A stretch of DNA of 5,208 bases from an uncultured beta proteobacterium (GTDB lineage: Bacteria > Pseudomonadota > Gammaproteobacteria > Burkholderiales > Burkholderiaceae_C), in contig CAIYQF010000080.1 in the NCBI GenBank assembly GCA_903928325.1, forward strand, positions 1-5,208, read 5' to 3'. Positions 1-5,208 of this stretch are shown piece after piece. How positions within the stretch are numbered: the stretch's first letter is position 1; each line of letters opens with the position of its first letter. Below the pieces are notes generated by a model, which saw only the letters and a list, made by a program, of their open reading frames with translations, ran no database searches and was not told where the DNA came from. The position numbers and the translations under genes are program-made.

Positions 1-714
1 CAGCAGCTCGCCGCCTGCGGCCTGCACCCTGACGCCCCCCCCGTATGGCAAAGCCAGCGCAGTGCGCTGTACCAGCAGGCGCTGCAGCAACTGCGCGCAC
101 GCGGCCTGGCCTACGCCTGCACCTGCTCTCGCACATCCATTGCCGCCGCCCTGGGCGTCCGCGGCGTGGTGCACACCCGCCACACCGAACTGGTCTACCC
201 CGGCACCTGCCGCAATGCGCCGCACCACAGCACCTCAGGCCCGGTCGCCTGGCGCCTACGCACCGACCTGGGGCCGCTGCCGCCGGGCCCCGTCGCTTGG
301 ACCGACCGACAACTGGGCCCCCAGCACCAGGACGTAGCGCAGCAGGTGGGCGACTTTGTGCTGCAGCGCGCCGACGGCTGCACCACCTACCAACTGGCCG
401 TGGTGGTGGACGACGCGGCCCAAGGCGTGACCCACGTCGTTCGCGGCCAAGACCTGGCAGACAACACGGCGCGCCAACGGTGGCTCCAAGCCTGCCTGGG
501 CCTGCCGACACCCCAGTACTGGCACACGCCACTGGTGCTGGGCAGCAATGGCGAAAAGCTGTCCAAACAAAACCGCGCCCAGGCGCTGGATCCAGCGCGT
601 GCGCTGAGCGATCTCAACCAAGCCGCCTGCGTGCTGGGTTTGCCACCCCAGAACGGATCGATCAGCCAAGCCCTGGCCGCCTGGACGCAGGACGCCCGCG
701 CGCAGTTGACTTAG
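1..714 (+). CDS. gluQ: Glutamyl-Q tRNA(Asp) synthetase, C-terminal part (5' end outside window)
   Basis: GluQ-RS is a truncated paralogue of glutamyl-tRNA synthetase. It activates glutamate with ATP without tRNA and attaches it to the queuosine base at the wobble position of tRNA(Asp), in the cytoplasm. The reading frame is open from base 1 to the TAG at 712-714, giving 237 visible residues. The Escherichia coli enzyme is about 300 residues, so roughly the first 60-70, including the HIGH-like ATP-binding motif, lie upstream. Visible hallmarks are the zinc-site pattern, with Cys codons at 118-120 and 124-126 (CTC) followed by YPGTC (Tyr 196-198, Cys 208-210), and the KMSKS-equivalent KLSKQN at 556-573. 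There is no anticodon-binding domain after the catalytic core, as expected for this family and unlike full GltX. A GGGCCC palindrome follows the stop directly. The family call is confident; the true start cannot be seen. Confidence 0.93.
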   Translation, partial: QQLAACGLHPDAPPVWQSQRSALYQQALQQLRARGLAYACTCSRTSIAAALGVRGVVHTRHTELVYPGTCRNAPHHSTSGPVAWRLRTDLGPLPPGPVAWTDRQLGPQHQDVAQQVGDFVLQRADGCTTYQLAVVVDDAAQGVTHVVRGQDLADNTARQRWLQACLGLPTPQYWHTPLVLGSNGEKLSKQNRAQALDPARALSDLNQAACVLGLPPQNGSISQALAAWTQDARAQLT

Positions 715-830
715 GGGCCCGACGCGCAAAGCCCTGTAAAGAATCCCCTTTTAGCGATTGAAAGGCGTAGACTGAATCCCTTAGACGGACACAGTACATA
801 ACAAGAACGTTGGAAGCGAAGGAGTTCGCC
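715..830 (+). promoter_or_regulatory. Intergenic leader upstream of the small exported protein, weak promoter candidate
   Basis: This 116-bp gap holds no gene. A TTGAAA box at 758-763 is a reasonable sigma-70 -35 element, but the hexamer 17 nt further on (TTAGAC, 781-786) is a poor -10. TAGACT at 768-773 looks more like a -10 but has no -35 at the right distance. A short inverted pair, CCTTT (747-751) and AAAGG (761-765), could form a weak stem after gluQ. No promoter can be assigned firmly; the gap length and the good ribosome binding site at its end suggest the next gene has its own transcript. Confidence 0.25.
819..824 (+). promoter_or_regulatory. Ribosome binding site deciding the start of the small exported protein
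   Basis: AAGGAG lies 6 nt upstream of the ATG at 831. It selects this ATG over the in-frame TTG at 810, which has no such site, and puts the signal peptide right at the N-terminus. Confidence 0.75.
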
Positions 831-1121
831 ATGAGACAAAGACCTCTGCGCACACCATGGTCGCGCCTGGCCATGGCAGTGCTTGCCGTGTTGGCATGCA
901 CGGCCGTGCTGGCCGAAGACACAAAACCCACCAAGCCCTTCAAAATCATTGACGCTGAGTGCGAGGCGACCGCCAGCGAGTCCTCTGCCACAGGCCTATT
1001 CGTGTGCCAGTACGCGTGCAATGACACCGACCACACCAAGGTATCGGTGGTGTACAACACCTCGGGGTCGGGCCAATGCCGCACGCCGATCAAAAAGAAG
1101 ATCAAGCAGTACATCAAATAG
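831..1121 (+). CDS. Small exported protein with four cysteines, function unknown
   Basis: I do not recognise this 96-residue protein. A basic N-terminus (three Arg in the first seven residues, another at 12), a hydrophobic core at about 13-28 and an Ala-X-Ala-like site ending VLA|ED predict signal peptidase I cleavage after residue 28 and a mature protein of about 68 residues in the periplasm or outside. The mature part has four cysteines (44, 59, 63, 83), enough for two disulfides, a small beta-like middle (KVSVVYN at 70-76) and a very basic tail (IKKKIKQYIK, 87-96). The start is set by AAGGAG 6 nt before the ATG. It sits between two tRNA-modification genes but, being exported, is unlikely to share their role. 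A Cys at 23 follows VLA and faintly resembles a lipobox, but Leu at -2 and the better downstream site make a lipoprotein unlikely. Confidence 0.72.
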   Translation: MRQRPLRTPWSRLAMAVLAVLACTAVLAEDTKPTKPFKIIDAECEATASESSATGLFVCQYACNDTDHTKVSVVYNTSGSGQCRTPIKKKIKQYIK

Positions 1122-1142
1122 GTCTTGCTTGCCGGGGACCTA
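1119..1142 (+). other. Hairpin overlapping the stop codon, just before trmB
   Basis: TAGGTC (1119-1124, containing the stop TAG) is perfectly complementary to GACCTA (1137-1142). Two further T-G pairs are possible inside, leaving a loop of about 8 nt. No T-run follows on the plus strand, so this is not a classical intrinsic terminator. It ends 12 nt before the trmB start and could affect mRNA ends or trmB expression. Confidence 0.4.
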
Positions 1143-1154
1143 AAATTCGGGTGA

Positions 1155-1928
1155 ATGACCCCCGAATTCCCTAGCCTGCCCCCCACCCCATCCGCCAACG
1201 AGTCGGCGCCCACGCCCTACCTGCGTGGCATCAAAAGCTTTGTCAAACGCGCCGGCCGCATGACGTCGGGCCAAACCAAGGCGGTTGACGCACTGGGCCC
1301 GCAGTTTTTGCTGCCCTACCAAGACCATTTGCTGGACTGGAATGCCGTTTTTCCCCCTGTGCCCAACGAGGCGGCTGGCGTAACGCACCCGCTGGTGCTG
1401 GAAATCGGCTTTGGCATGGGCGAGGCCACGGCGCACATCGCCAGCGTCCTGCCCGAGACGCGCTTTTTGTGCTGCGAGGTACACGAGCCCGGCGTGGGCG
1501 CCCTGCTCAAACGCATAGGCGAACAAAACCTGCCCAACATCCGCATCTGCGCGCATGACGCCGTGGAGGTGATAGACCACATGCTGCCGCTGCACAGCCT
1601 GGACGGCGTGCACATCTTCTTCCCCGACCCCTGGCACAAGACCCGGCACAACAAGCGCCGCCTGATCCAGGTGCCCTTGATCGCCAAGCTGGCGCAGCGC
1701 CTCAAGGGGGGCGGCTACCTGCACTGCGCCACCGACTGGCAGCCTTATGCGGAACAAATTTTGGAAGTGCTCAGCGCCGAGCCTGCGCTGCGCAACCGCG
1801 CCGCTGCCGCCCACCCCGAACTGCTGGGCTACGCGCCCAAGCCGCACTACCGGCCGCTGACCAAGTTTGAAAACCGGGGCATCAAACTCGGCCACGGCGT
1901 GTGGGATGTGGTGTTTGAACGCGTTTAA
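1155..1928 (+). CDS. trmB: tRNA (guanine-N7-)-methyltransferase
   Basis: TrmB uses S-adenosylmethionine to methylate N7 of G46 in the variable loop of tRNAs, in the cytoplasm. The 257-residue length fits the proteobacterial family. In order: GIKSFVKRAGRMT (25-37), the conserved N-terminal signature; the Rossmann SAM loop LEIGFGMGEA (82-91); an acidic SAM-ribose position in CCEVH (Glu108); FPDPWHK (156-162); TDWQPYAE (193-200); and TKFENRG (236-242) followed by LGHGVWD. ATG 1155 is the first possible start, because an in-frame TGA occupies 1152-1154, and no later ATG precedes the conserved signature. There is no usable Shine-Dalgarno: GGGTGA directly abuts the ATG. A TAAAAT at 1141-1146 could be a -10 giving an almost leaderless mRNA, but no -35 is visible. 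The pseudouridine synthase gene follows after 30 nt in the same frame. Confidence 0.96.
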   Translation: MTPEFPSLPPTPSANESAPTPYLRGIKSFVKRAGRMTSGQTKAVDALGPQFLLPYQDHLLDWNAVFPPVPNEAAGVTHPLVLEIGFGMGEATAHIASVLPETRFLCCEVHEPGVGALLKRIGEQNLPNIRICAHDAVEVIDHMLPLHSLDGVHIFFPDPWHKTRHNKRRLIQVPLIAKLAQRLKGGGYLHCATDWQPYAEQILEVLSAEPALRNRAAAAHPELLGYAPKPHYRPLTKFENRGIKLGHGVWDVVFERV

Positions 1929-1958
1929 ACCACGCGGCGCCAAGGCCGCCCGCCGCTG

Positions 1959-2873
1959 GTGAAATTTCCGCACACGCCCCCCTTGCGCGACGGCGTAGGC
2001 CCCAGCAGCGTGGTGCTACCGCTCGGACCTTGGCCCACGGTGCTCGATTTTTTGGTGGAGCGCTTTGCGGGCGTAGCGAAATCGCAATGGCTGGCGCGCC
2101 TGCAAACGGGCGCGGTGAGCGACGACCGGGGCCGCACCCTGAGCGCCGACACAGGTTATACGGCGGGCTTGCGGGTCTACTACTTTCGCGCCCTACCGCC
2201 CGAGCCCAAAATTCCTTTTGACGAAGTGGTGCTGTACCAAGATTCGCACCTGCTGGTGGTCGACAAACCGCATTTTTTGCCGGTCATGCCCTCGGGTAAA
2301 TACCTGCAAGAAACCGTGCTGGTGCGCCTAAAAAATAAGCTGGGCCTGAGCGACCTGGTGCCCATCCACCGCATTGACCGCGACACCGCTGGCTTGGTGC
2401 TTTTTTCGGTCAACCCCGCCACGCGCGACGCCTACCACGCGCTGTTTCGCAATCACCAGGTGGCCAAAACCTACCAGGCCATAGCGCCCTGGAACCCCGC
2501 CCTGCCCTGGCCACTGCGCCGCCAGAGCCGCATCGCCGAGAGCGCGCACTTTATGCAGCAAACCGAGGTGGACGGCCCGCCCAATGCGATCACCCTGATC
2601 ACACCCCTCGAAAATTGGGGCGGATGGGCGCGCTACCAGCTAGAACCCGTCACAGGCCAGCGCCACCAGCTGCGCGTGCACATGGCGGCCCTGGGGCTGC
2701 CACTGGTGGGCGACGGCATTTACCCCGTGCTCACACTCGAGGGCAGCGCCGACTACGCGCAGCCGCTGCAACTGCTGGCCCAGGCGATTGCGTTTACCTG
2801 CCCGGTAAGCGGGCGGGCGATGCGGTTTGCGAGCCAGCGTGTGCTGCGGCCCCTGAGGGAACTGACGGGGTGA
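1959..2873 (+). CDS. RluA-family pseudouridine synthase
   Basis: This enzyme converts a uridine in structured RNA (rRNA or tRNA) to pseudouridine. It has 304 residues. An N-terminal segment at about 25-77 resembles a divergent S4-type RNA-binding module (VLDFLVERF, then WLARLQTGAV). The catalytic domain starts near 87. DKPHFLPVMPSG (102-113) is a core strand and loop, HRIDRDTAGLVLF (137-149) carries the catalytic Asp at 140, and GQRHQLRVHMAALG (233-246) followed by LVGDGIYP is the C-terminal RluA signature. The start is the GTG at 1959: nothing upstream is possible beyond the trmB stop at 1926-1928, and the protein otherwise begins with family-like sequence. No Shine-Dalgarno is visible, so translation may depend on ribosomes finishing trmB 30 nt earlier. 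The target uridine (RluA, RluC, RluD or TruC type) cannot be told from motifs, so no symbol is given. Confidence 0.93.
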   Translation: MKFPHTPPLRDGVGPSSVVLPLGPWPTVLDFLVERFAGVAKSQWLARLQTGAVSDDRGRTLSADTGYTAGLRVYYFRALPPEPKIPFDEVVLYQDSHLLVVDKPHFLPVMPSGKYLQETVLVRLKNKLGLSDLVPIHRIDRDTAGLVLFSVNPATRDAYHALFRNHQVAKTYQAIAPWNPALPWPLRRQSRIAESAHFMQQTEVDGPPNAITLITPLENWGGWARYQLEPVTGQRHQLRVHMAALGLPLVGDGIYPVLTLEGSADYAQPLQLLAQAIAFTCPVSGRAMRFASQRVLRPLRELTG

Positions 2874-2876
2874 ACA

Positions 2877-2901
2877 GGGGGTGGCAAACCCCGCCTCCCC
2901 C
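2877..2901 (+). terminator. GC-rich hairpin between convergent genes, possible two-way terminator
   Basis: GGGGG (2877-2881) pairs with CCCCC (2897-2901), then a T-T mismatch, then GGC (2883-2885) with GCC (2893-2895), closing a 7-nt loop. It begins 4 nt after the stop of the pseudouridine synthase and lies 31 nt past the end of the oppositely oriented gene. No T-run flanks it on either strand, so it would be an L-shaped or Rho-assisted terminator at best. Confidence 0.45.
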
Positions 2902-2932
2902 ATAGCGCGCAGGACTGCGTTTGGTCGCACTT

Positions 2933-3511
2933 CTAGTTTATGAAAGGCGCCAACGGCAGCCAGGGATACAACATCAAATTGCCTGCGTGCTGGAACACGG
3001 GGCTTTCTACGGGCCCGCTGGGACGCAAGCCAAACTCAGATCGCTTGCTGTCGCCATAGGTATAAAAAAGCTGGTCGCGGCTGTCGCGATAGTAGGTGCG
3101 CCCGTCGCTGGCAATCAATATCACGTCGGTTCCCAGATCGGCGTGGCCGACATGGACCGCTGTCACGCCCAGCCGTTCGCCCGATGCGCTGCCAGTGCCG
3201 CCAGCGGCTGGCCGCACCTCTTGCAGGTATCCATCCACCAGTATGGGGAAAACCAAGGGGTTTTTCTCCAACGTTCCGTTTATCACTAGACCCACCGCCA
3301 TAAAAGCGACCAATCCAACCACGGGCCGCCGGCTCTCAAAATGCCTTGTGGCATAACGAAAGGCGTAGCAGGCAAATGGGAGCGCCCAAAAATAGGCGGT
3401 TACGCCGTAGTTGAGCGCACCGCTGGCCATCATCGCAAACGACAGGTAGAACATCCAAGTGGCAAATTTGGACGGCGGTGGCCGCGGCAACTCCGTACGG
3501 TCAAGCCGCAT
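2933..3511 (-). CDS. Predicted inner-membrane protein, function unknown
   Basis: I do not recognise this 192-residue protein. A charged, proline-rich start (residues 1-15) is followed by three hydrophobic segments at about 16-33, 36-52 and 63-78. After these comes a soluble C-terminal domain of about 110 residues, with a beta-like stretch (DVILIASDGRTYY) and an aromatic end. The ATG at 3509-3511 is chosen: it overlaps the last 11 nt of the antitoxin gene, an ordinary coupled arrangement. A GTG at 3539-3541 would add ten residues and sit 41 nt inside the antitoxin, which is less likely. Neither has a good ribosome binding site. It is the last gene of the minus-strand run and probably shares the antitoxin transcript. 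Its position beside restriction and toxin-antitoxin genes makes a defence role conceivable, but nothing in the protein shows one. Confidence 0.7.
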   Translation of the reverse strand: MRLDRTELPRPPPSKFATWMFYLSFAMMASGALNYGVTAYFWALPFACYAFRYATRHFESRRPVVGLVAFMAVGLVINGTLEKNPLVFPILVDGYLQEVRPAAGGTGSASGERLGVTAVHVGHADLGTDVILIASDGRTYYRDSRDQLFYTYGDSKRSEFGLRPSGPVESPVFQHAGNLMLYPWLPLAPFIN

Positions 3512-3818
3512 CGCGCGGCACCAACTTGACTTGCAAATCACAGCCCATGGCCTCGGCGTACTTTTTGAGCGTTGCCAGCGACGGTGCGCGCCGGCCTGCA
3601 GACCCGAGCCGGGAGATTGCGCTTTTGGTGGTGCCCATGCGTTCGGCTACGGCGTCTTGGGTGAGACCCGCTTTGGCGCGCGCACCCAGCATTTGGCTGG
3701 CCAAGGTGTATTCCAGCTCAAGCCCTGCGTACGCCTCACTAAAGCCCGGCCGAAGCTTTGCCCGCGCAATGAATTGGGCGTGATCGTGGGCAATGGGTTC
3801 GAATTTCAAGTCAGCCAT
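3501..3818 (-). CDS. XRE-family HigA-like antitoxin / transcriptional regulator
   Basis: A 105-residue cytoplasmic DNA-binding protein. Residues 1-40 form a charged N-terminal region typical of antitoxins that bind a RelE/HigB-fold toxin. Residues 42-92 form a Cro/C1-type helix-turn-helix: SQMLGARAKAGLTQ, then DAVAERMGTTKSAISRL with the recognition helix near TTKSAISRL, then APSLATLKKYAEAMG. The end, CDLQVKLVP, is the usual final strand of this subgroup. The ATG at 3816-3818 is fixed by AAGGAGGTG ending 5 nt upstream. A longer frame reaching 3896 only adds non-homologous sequence. By family knowledge it should neutralise an upstream-encoded toxin and repress its own operon. Here the upstream toxin is reduced to a fragment that overlaps this gene by 8 nt, so it is probably an orphan antitoxin or repurposed regulator. 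SAISRLGSAG has Gly where relatives usually have Glu. Confidence 0.88.
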   Translation of the reverse strand: MADLKFEPIAHDHAQFIARAKLRPGFSEAYAGLELEYTLASQMLGARAKAGLTQDAVAERMGTTKSAISRLGSAGRRAPSLATLKKYAEAMGCDLQVKLVPRDAA

Positions 3819-3896
3819 AGAGCACCTCCTTAAGACGCTTGCGCGCCAGATTGAATACCGTGTCGGGCGTTTGTTGCCGCCGCACCCAAGCCTCAT
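3811..3896 (-). pseudogene. C-terminal remnant of a HigB/Gp49-like toxin (or 3' half of a frameshifted small gene)
   Basis: In the third minus-strand frame a short open stretch ends at TGA 3811-3813 and overlaps the antitoxin start in ATGGCTGA. The last 28 codons read NEAWVRRQQTP, then NLARKRLKEVLYG. From memory this resembles the C-terminus of HigB/Gp49-family RelE-fold toxins (pattern FVKKTQKTP...LARKRLKEV). The overlap and position match what a toxin upstream of this antitoxin should show. Upstream of about 3896 the frame turns into unrelated sequence, so the core toxin fold and a proper start are missing. An alternative is that this is the 3' half of the neighbouring small ORF, split by one extra base in the GGGG run at 3898-3901. 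Either way, no intact product is expected as the sequence stands. Confidence 0.55.
3824..3832 (-). promoter_or_regulatory. Near-perfect ribosome binding site of the antitoxin gene, inside the toxin remnant
   Basis: On the minus strand AAGGAGGTG is followed by 5 nt (CTCT plus one base) before ATG 3818. The same bases encode Lys-Glu-Val near the end of the toxin remnant, the usual arrangement in toxin-first HigBA-like pairs. It is by far the strongest ribosome binding site in the window. Confidence 0.8.
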
Positions 3897-4096
3897 TCCC
3901 CACCGTCATGCACCGCCTCATACAGCGCCTTGATCGACTGGCCGTTAAAGCTCCAATTTGGCGAGGGTTGCAGCGGATAGTCGTCGGGCAGGCCCAGCAC
4001 GGCGACGCGGGTGAAGACGCAGACGATTTGGCACGGGATGGGGTCGGTCATAGCTTGGCGCAAGGTTTTTGGGGTGCGGAATGTCCAGTTGCGCAA
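3893..4096 (-). CDS. Small ORF of unknown function downstream of the MmeI-like gene
   Basis: I do not recognise this product. It can start at TTG 4094-4096 (67 residues) or at ATG 4049-4051 (52 residues); neither has a clear ribosome binding site. From the ATG on, 42 of 52 codons end in G or C, counted by eye, as expected for a real gene in this genome. It has an internal run VLGLPDDYPLQPSPNW and a helix-like end. It lies in the same frame as the MmeI-like gene, directly after its TAG at 4112-4114, with no further stop between them, so it could be expressed by reinitiation or readthrough. Its own stop (TGA 3893-3895) lies where the toxin-like remnant begins. Dropping one G from 3898-3901 would fuse both into a single frame of about 79 residues ending at 3811. 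It may be a true small gene, a broken gene, or a leftover of a recombination. Confidence 0.45.
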   Translation of the reverse strand: MRNWTFRTPKTLRQAMTDPIPCQIVCVFTRVAVLGLPDDYPLQPSPNWSFNGQSIKALYEAVHDGGE

Positions 4097-4111
4097 AAGC
4101 TTGGTGATGGT

Positions 4112-5208
4112 CTACCCTGCTACAGCGTTCGTCATCTTCCCGTACAAGCCAAACAAAAACGCCACCCGACTCGCGTCGTCGGGCGGGCCTCTGTAGGCGT
4201 AGGCGGCGTCTACGGCTTTGTCGAGGTGGTGGTGGGCTTTGGTCAGGGCGGGCGGCATGGCCAGGGGGTCGTAGAGGTCGGCAAGGGAGGCTTGGGGGAA
4301 ACTGGCACGGGCGTCTAAGACGGCTTGGGCGGCGGCTTCGATGGCGGCGCGCTTTTTCTGGCTGGCGGCTTGGGCGGGCGTGGGGCGGGTGGCGTTTTCA
4401 GTGCCGTGTTCGGTGGCGGGAGGCTCGGGCAGGTCGGGCCAGGGGAAGTTGTTGTAGACGATATTGGCGGAGTAGCGGTAGTCGCTCTTCAAGCGCCCGC
4501 ATGTCACGCGCATCCATGCGTTGTGCATGGTGCTTGCCATGATGCCGAAGTGGAAAAGGCTGGCGTCGGGTATGGAATAGACGAGGTTGCTAATGATGGT
4601 GTCGGGCGTCAAAAAGCCGATGGGCACATAGTCACGCCGCTCCGAGGACACGCTGGGAACCAAAAGGAAGTTCGATTGAGGTTGGCGGATTTTTTGGAAC
4701 AGCGTTGGCGTTTTGGCGTCAGCCTTCGTCTGCTTGTCAGAATTCGCCGAGCGCATTGCCTTGACTGCCTGAACCCGCGCCAGCACCCGCGGCATTCTCA
4801 CCAGCACTTCCGGCGGGCAATTCACCAGCCAAAGGCAATAGCGTTCTTTTCCGTTGATGAATTCCTCAGCCCCGACGAAGGGACGAATCCATTGCGCGAC
4901 CAGTGGCTCTTGCAAAACCAATTGATCGCGCTCTTGCGCGTCAAGTAACAGGTTCCCGCCGTCGGTGGGTTTACTTCCATTGACCATGGCGCTCACCGCC
5001 GAGAGCGGAACACTGCGCTTGGCCAAAACCACATCCGGCGCATCCACCAAATACGGATTGATGTTTCCCGCCGCTACCGCCACCGGCTCGCCCTTGTTGT
5101 CCGGGTAATTGAATATCTTCTTGCCCGGCAAATCATCGGTTCCAAATCCGACGATGACGCAATGCACCGCCGCCACGCCCTTGGCGTCGTTACTCCACTG
5201 AAACGTGC
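4112..5208 (-). CDS. MmeI-like type IIL restriction-modification enzyme, C-terminal part (N-terminus outside window)
   Basis: Type IIL enzymes of the MmeI family join an N-terminal PD-(D/E)XK nuclease, a gamma-class adenine-N6 methyltransferase and one target-recognition domain in one chain of about 900 residues; they methylate one strand and cut about 20 nt away. Here 364 residues are visible, open to the right edge. The first are TFQWSNDAKG followed by AAVHCVIVGF, typical just after the methyltransferase catalytic region. The target-recognition domain follows: NPYLVDA, then IRPFVGAEEFINGKERYCLWL near 4850-4920, and the family block FGIMASTMHNAWMR, CGRLKSDYRYS, VYNNFPWP at about 4437-4550. 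The C-terminal helices carry LYDPLAMPPALTKAHHHLDKAVDAAY and FLFGLYGKM, which normally end the family. The nuclease and NPPY motifs lie outside, so activity cannot be judged. Cutting frequency, modification and specificity would all depend on the single recognition domain. Confidence 0.92.
   Translation of the reverse strand, partial: TFQWSNDAKGVAAVHCVIVGFGTDDLPGKKIFNYPDNKGEPVAVAAGNINPYLVDAPDVVLAKRSVPLSAVSAMVNGSKPTDGGNLLLDAQERDQLVLQEPLVAQWIRPFVGAEEFINGKERYCLWLVNCPPEVLVRMPRVLARVQAVKAMRSANSDKQTKADAKTPTLFQKIRQPQSNFLLVPSVSSERRDYVPIGFLTPDTIISNLVYSIPDASLFHFGIMASTMHNAWMRVTCGRLKSDYRYSANIVYNNFPWPDLPEPPATEHGTENATRPTPAQAASQKKRAAIEAAAQAVLDARASFPQASLADLYDPLAMPPALTKAHHHLDKAVDAAYAYRGPPDDASRVAFLFGLYGKMTNAVAG

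Noticed and set aside
45..761. 238-codon plus-strand frame across gluQ
   Set aside because: Arg/Ala/Pro-rich shadow translation; gluQ in frame 1 shows the zinc site and the KLSKQN motif.
888..911. Lipoprotein signal (VLAC) in the small exported protein
   Set aside because: Leu at -2 is unusual for a lipobox and a better signal peptidase I site (VLA before ED) follows five residues later.
662..1213. 183-codon minus-strand frame covering the small exported protein
   Set aside because: Runs through the ends of two plus-strand genes and lacks a domain; the plus-strand gene has a ribosome binding site and a signal peptide.
1140..1973. 277-codon open frame on the minus strand opposite trmB
   Set aside because: It mirrors trmB, whose motifs are complete, and has no recognisable domain. 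High G+C genes often leave long open antisense frames.
3819..3896. N-terminal extension of the antitoxin to a start at 3896
   Set aside because: The added 26 residues are Arg/Cys-rich shadow sequence, and the strong ribosome binding site fixes the start at 3818.
4325..4948. 207-codon plus-strand frame opposite the MmeI-like gene
   Set aside because: Glycine-rich low-complexity translation without domain or ribosome binding site; the minus strand carries clear MmeI-family motifs.
1..5208. tRNA genes, CRISPR arrays, insertion sequences or attachment-site repeats
   Set aside because: Reading both strands showed no cloverleaf, regularly spaced repeats, transposase motifs or long direct repeats.

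Overview
The window looks like a high-G+C betaproteobacterial chromosome, most likely Burkholderiales (Comamonadaceae-like). This is inferred from strong G/C third positions and the style of the housekeeping proteins, not from a marker gene. It splits into two functional halves that meet tail to tail at about 2874-2932.

Left half (1-2873, plus strand): an RNA-modification cluster. It opens with the C-terminal 237 residues of glutamyl-Q tRNA(Asp) synthetase (GluQ-RS). Next come a small exported four-cysteine protein of unknown function (831-1121), tRNA (guanine-N7)-methyltransferase TrmB (1155-1928) and an RluA-family pseudouridine synthase (1959-2873). Three of the four genes act on structured RNA; the secreted protein is the odd one out. 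trmB and the pseudouridine synthase are 30 nt apart in the same frame, and neither has a convincing Shine-Dalgarno sequence. A GC-rich hairpin without a U-tract (2877-2901) closes the run.

Right half (2933-5208, minus strand, read right to left): an accessory, defence-type run. It starts with the C-terminal 364 residues of an MmeI-like type IIL restriction-modification enzyme (end of the methyltransferase, target-recognition domain and C-terminal helices). Then come a small unrecognised ORF (3893-4096) and a 28-codon remnant resembling the C-terminus of a HigB/Gp49-family toxin (3811-3896). An intact XRE-family HigA-like antitoxin with a near-perfect ribosome binding site (3501-3818) follows. 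The last gene is an unrecognised membrane protein (2933-3511) whose start overlaps the antitoxin stop. One hand-counted line in the restriction gene (4681-4740) is 53% G+C, against 73% for one in trmB (1681-1740), which hints that the restriction gene was acquired.

The most informative spot is 3811-4111. The toxin that should precede the antitoxin is either decapitated or interrupted by a one-base frameshift in a four-G run. What remains is an antitoxin with a perfect RBS and no visible intact toxin, embedded in a restriction operon, plus two small proteins with no recognised family.
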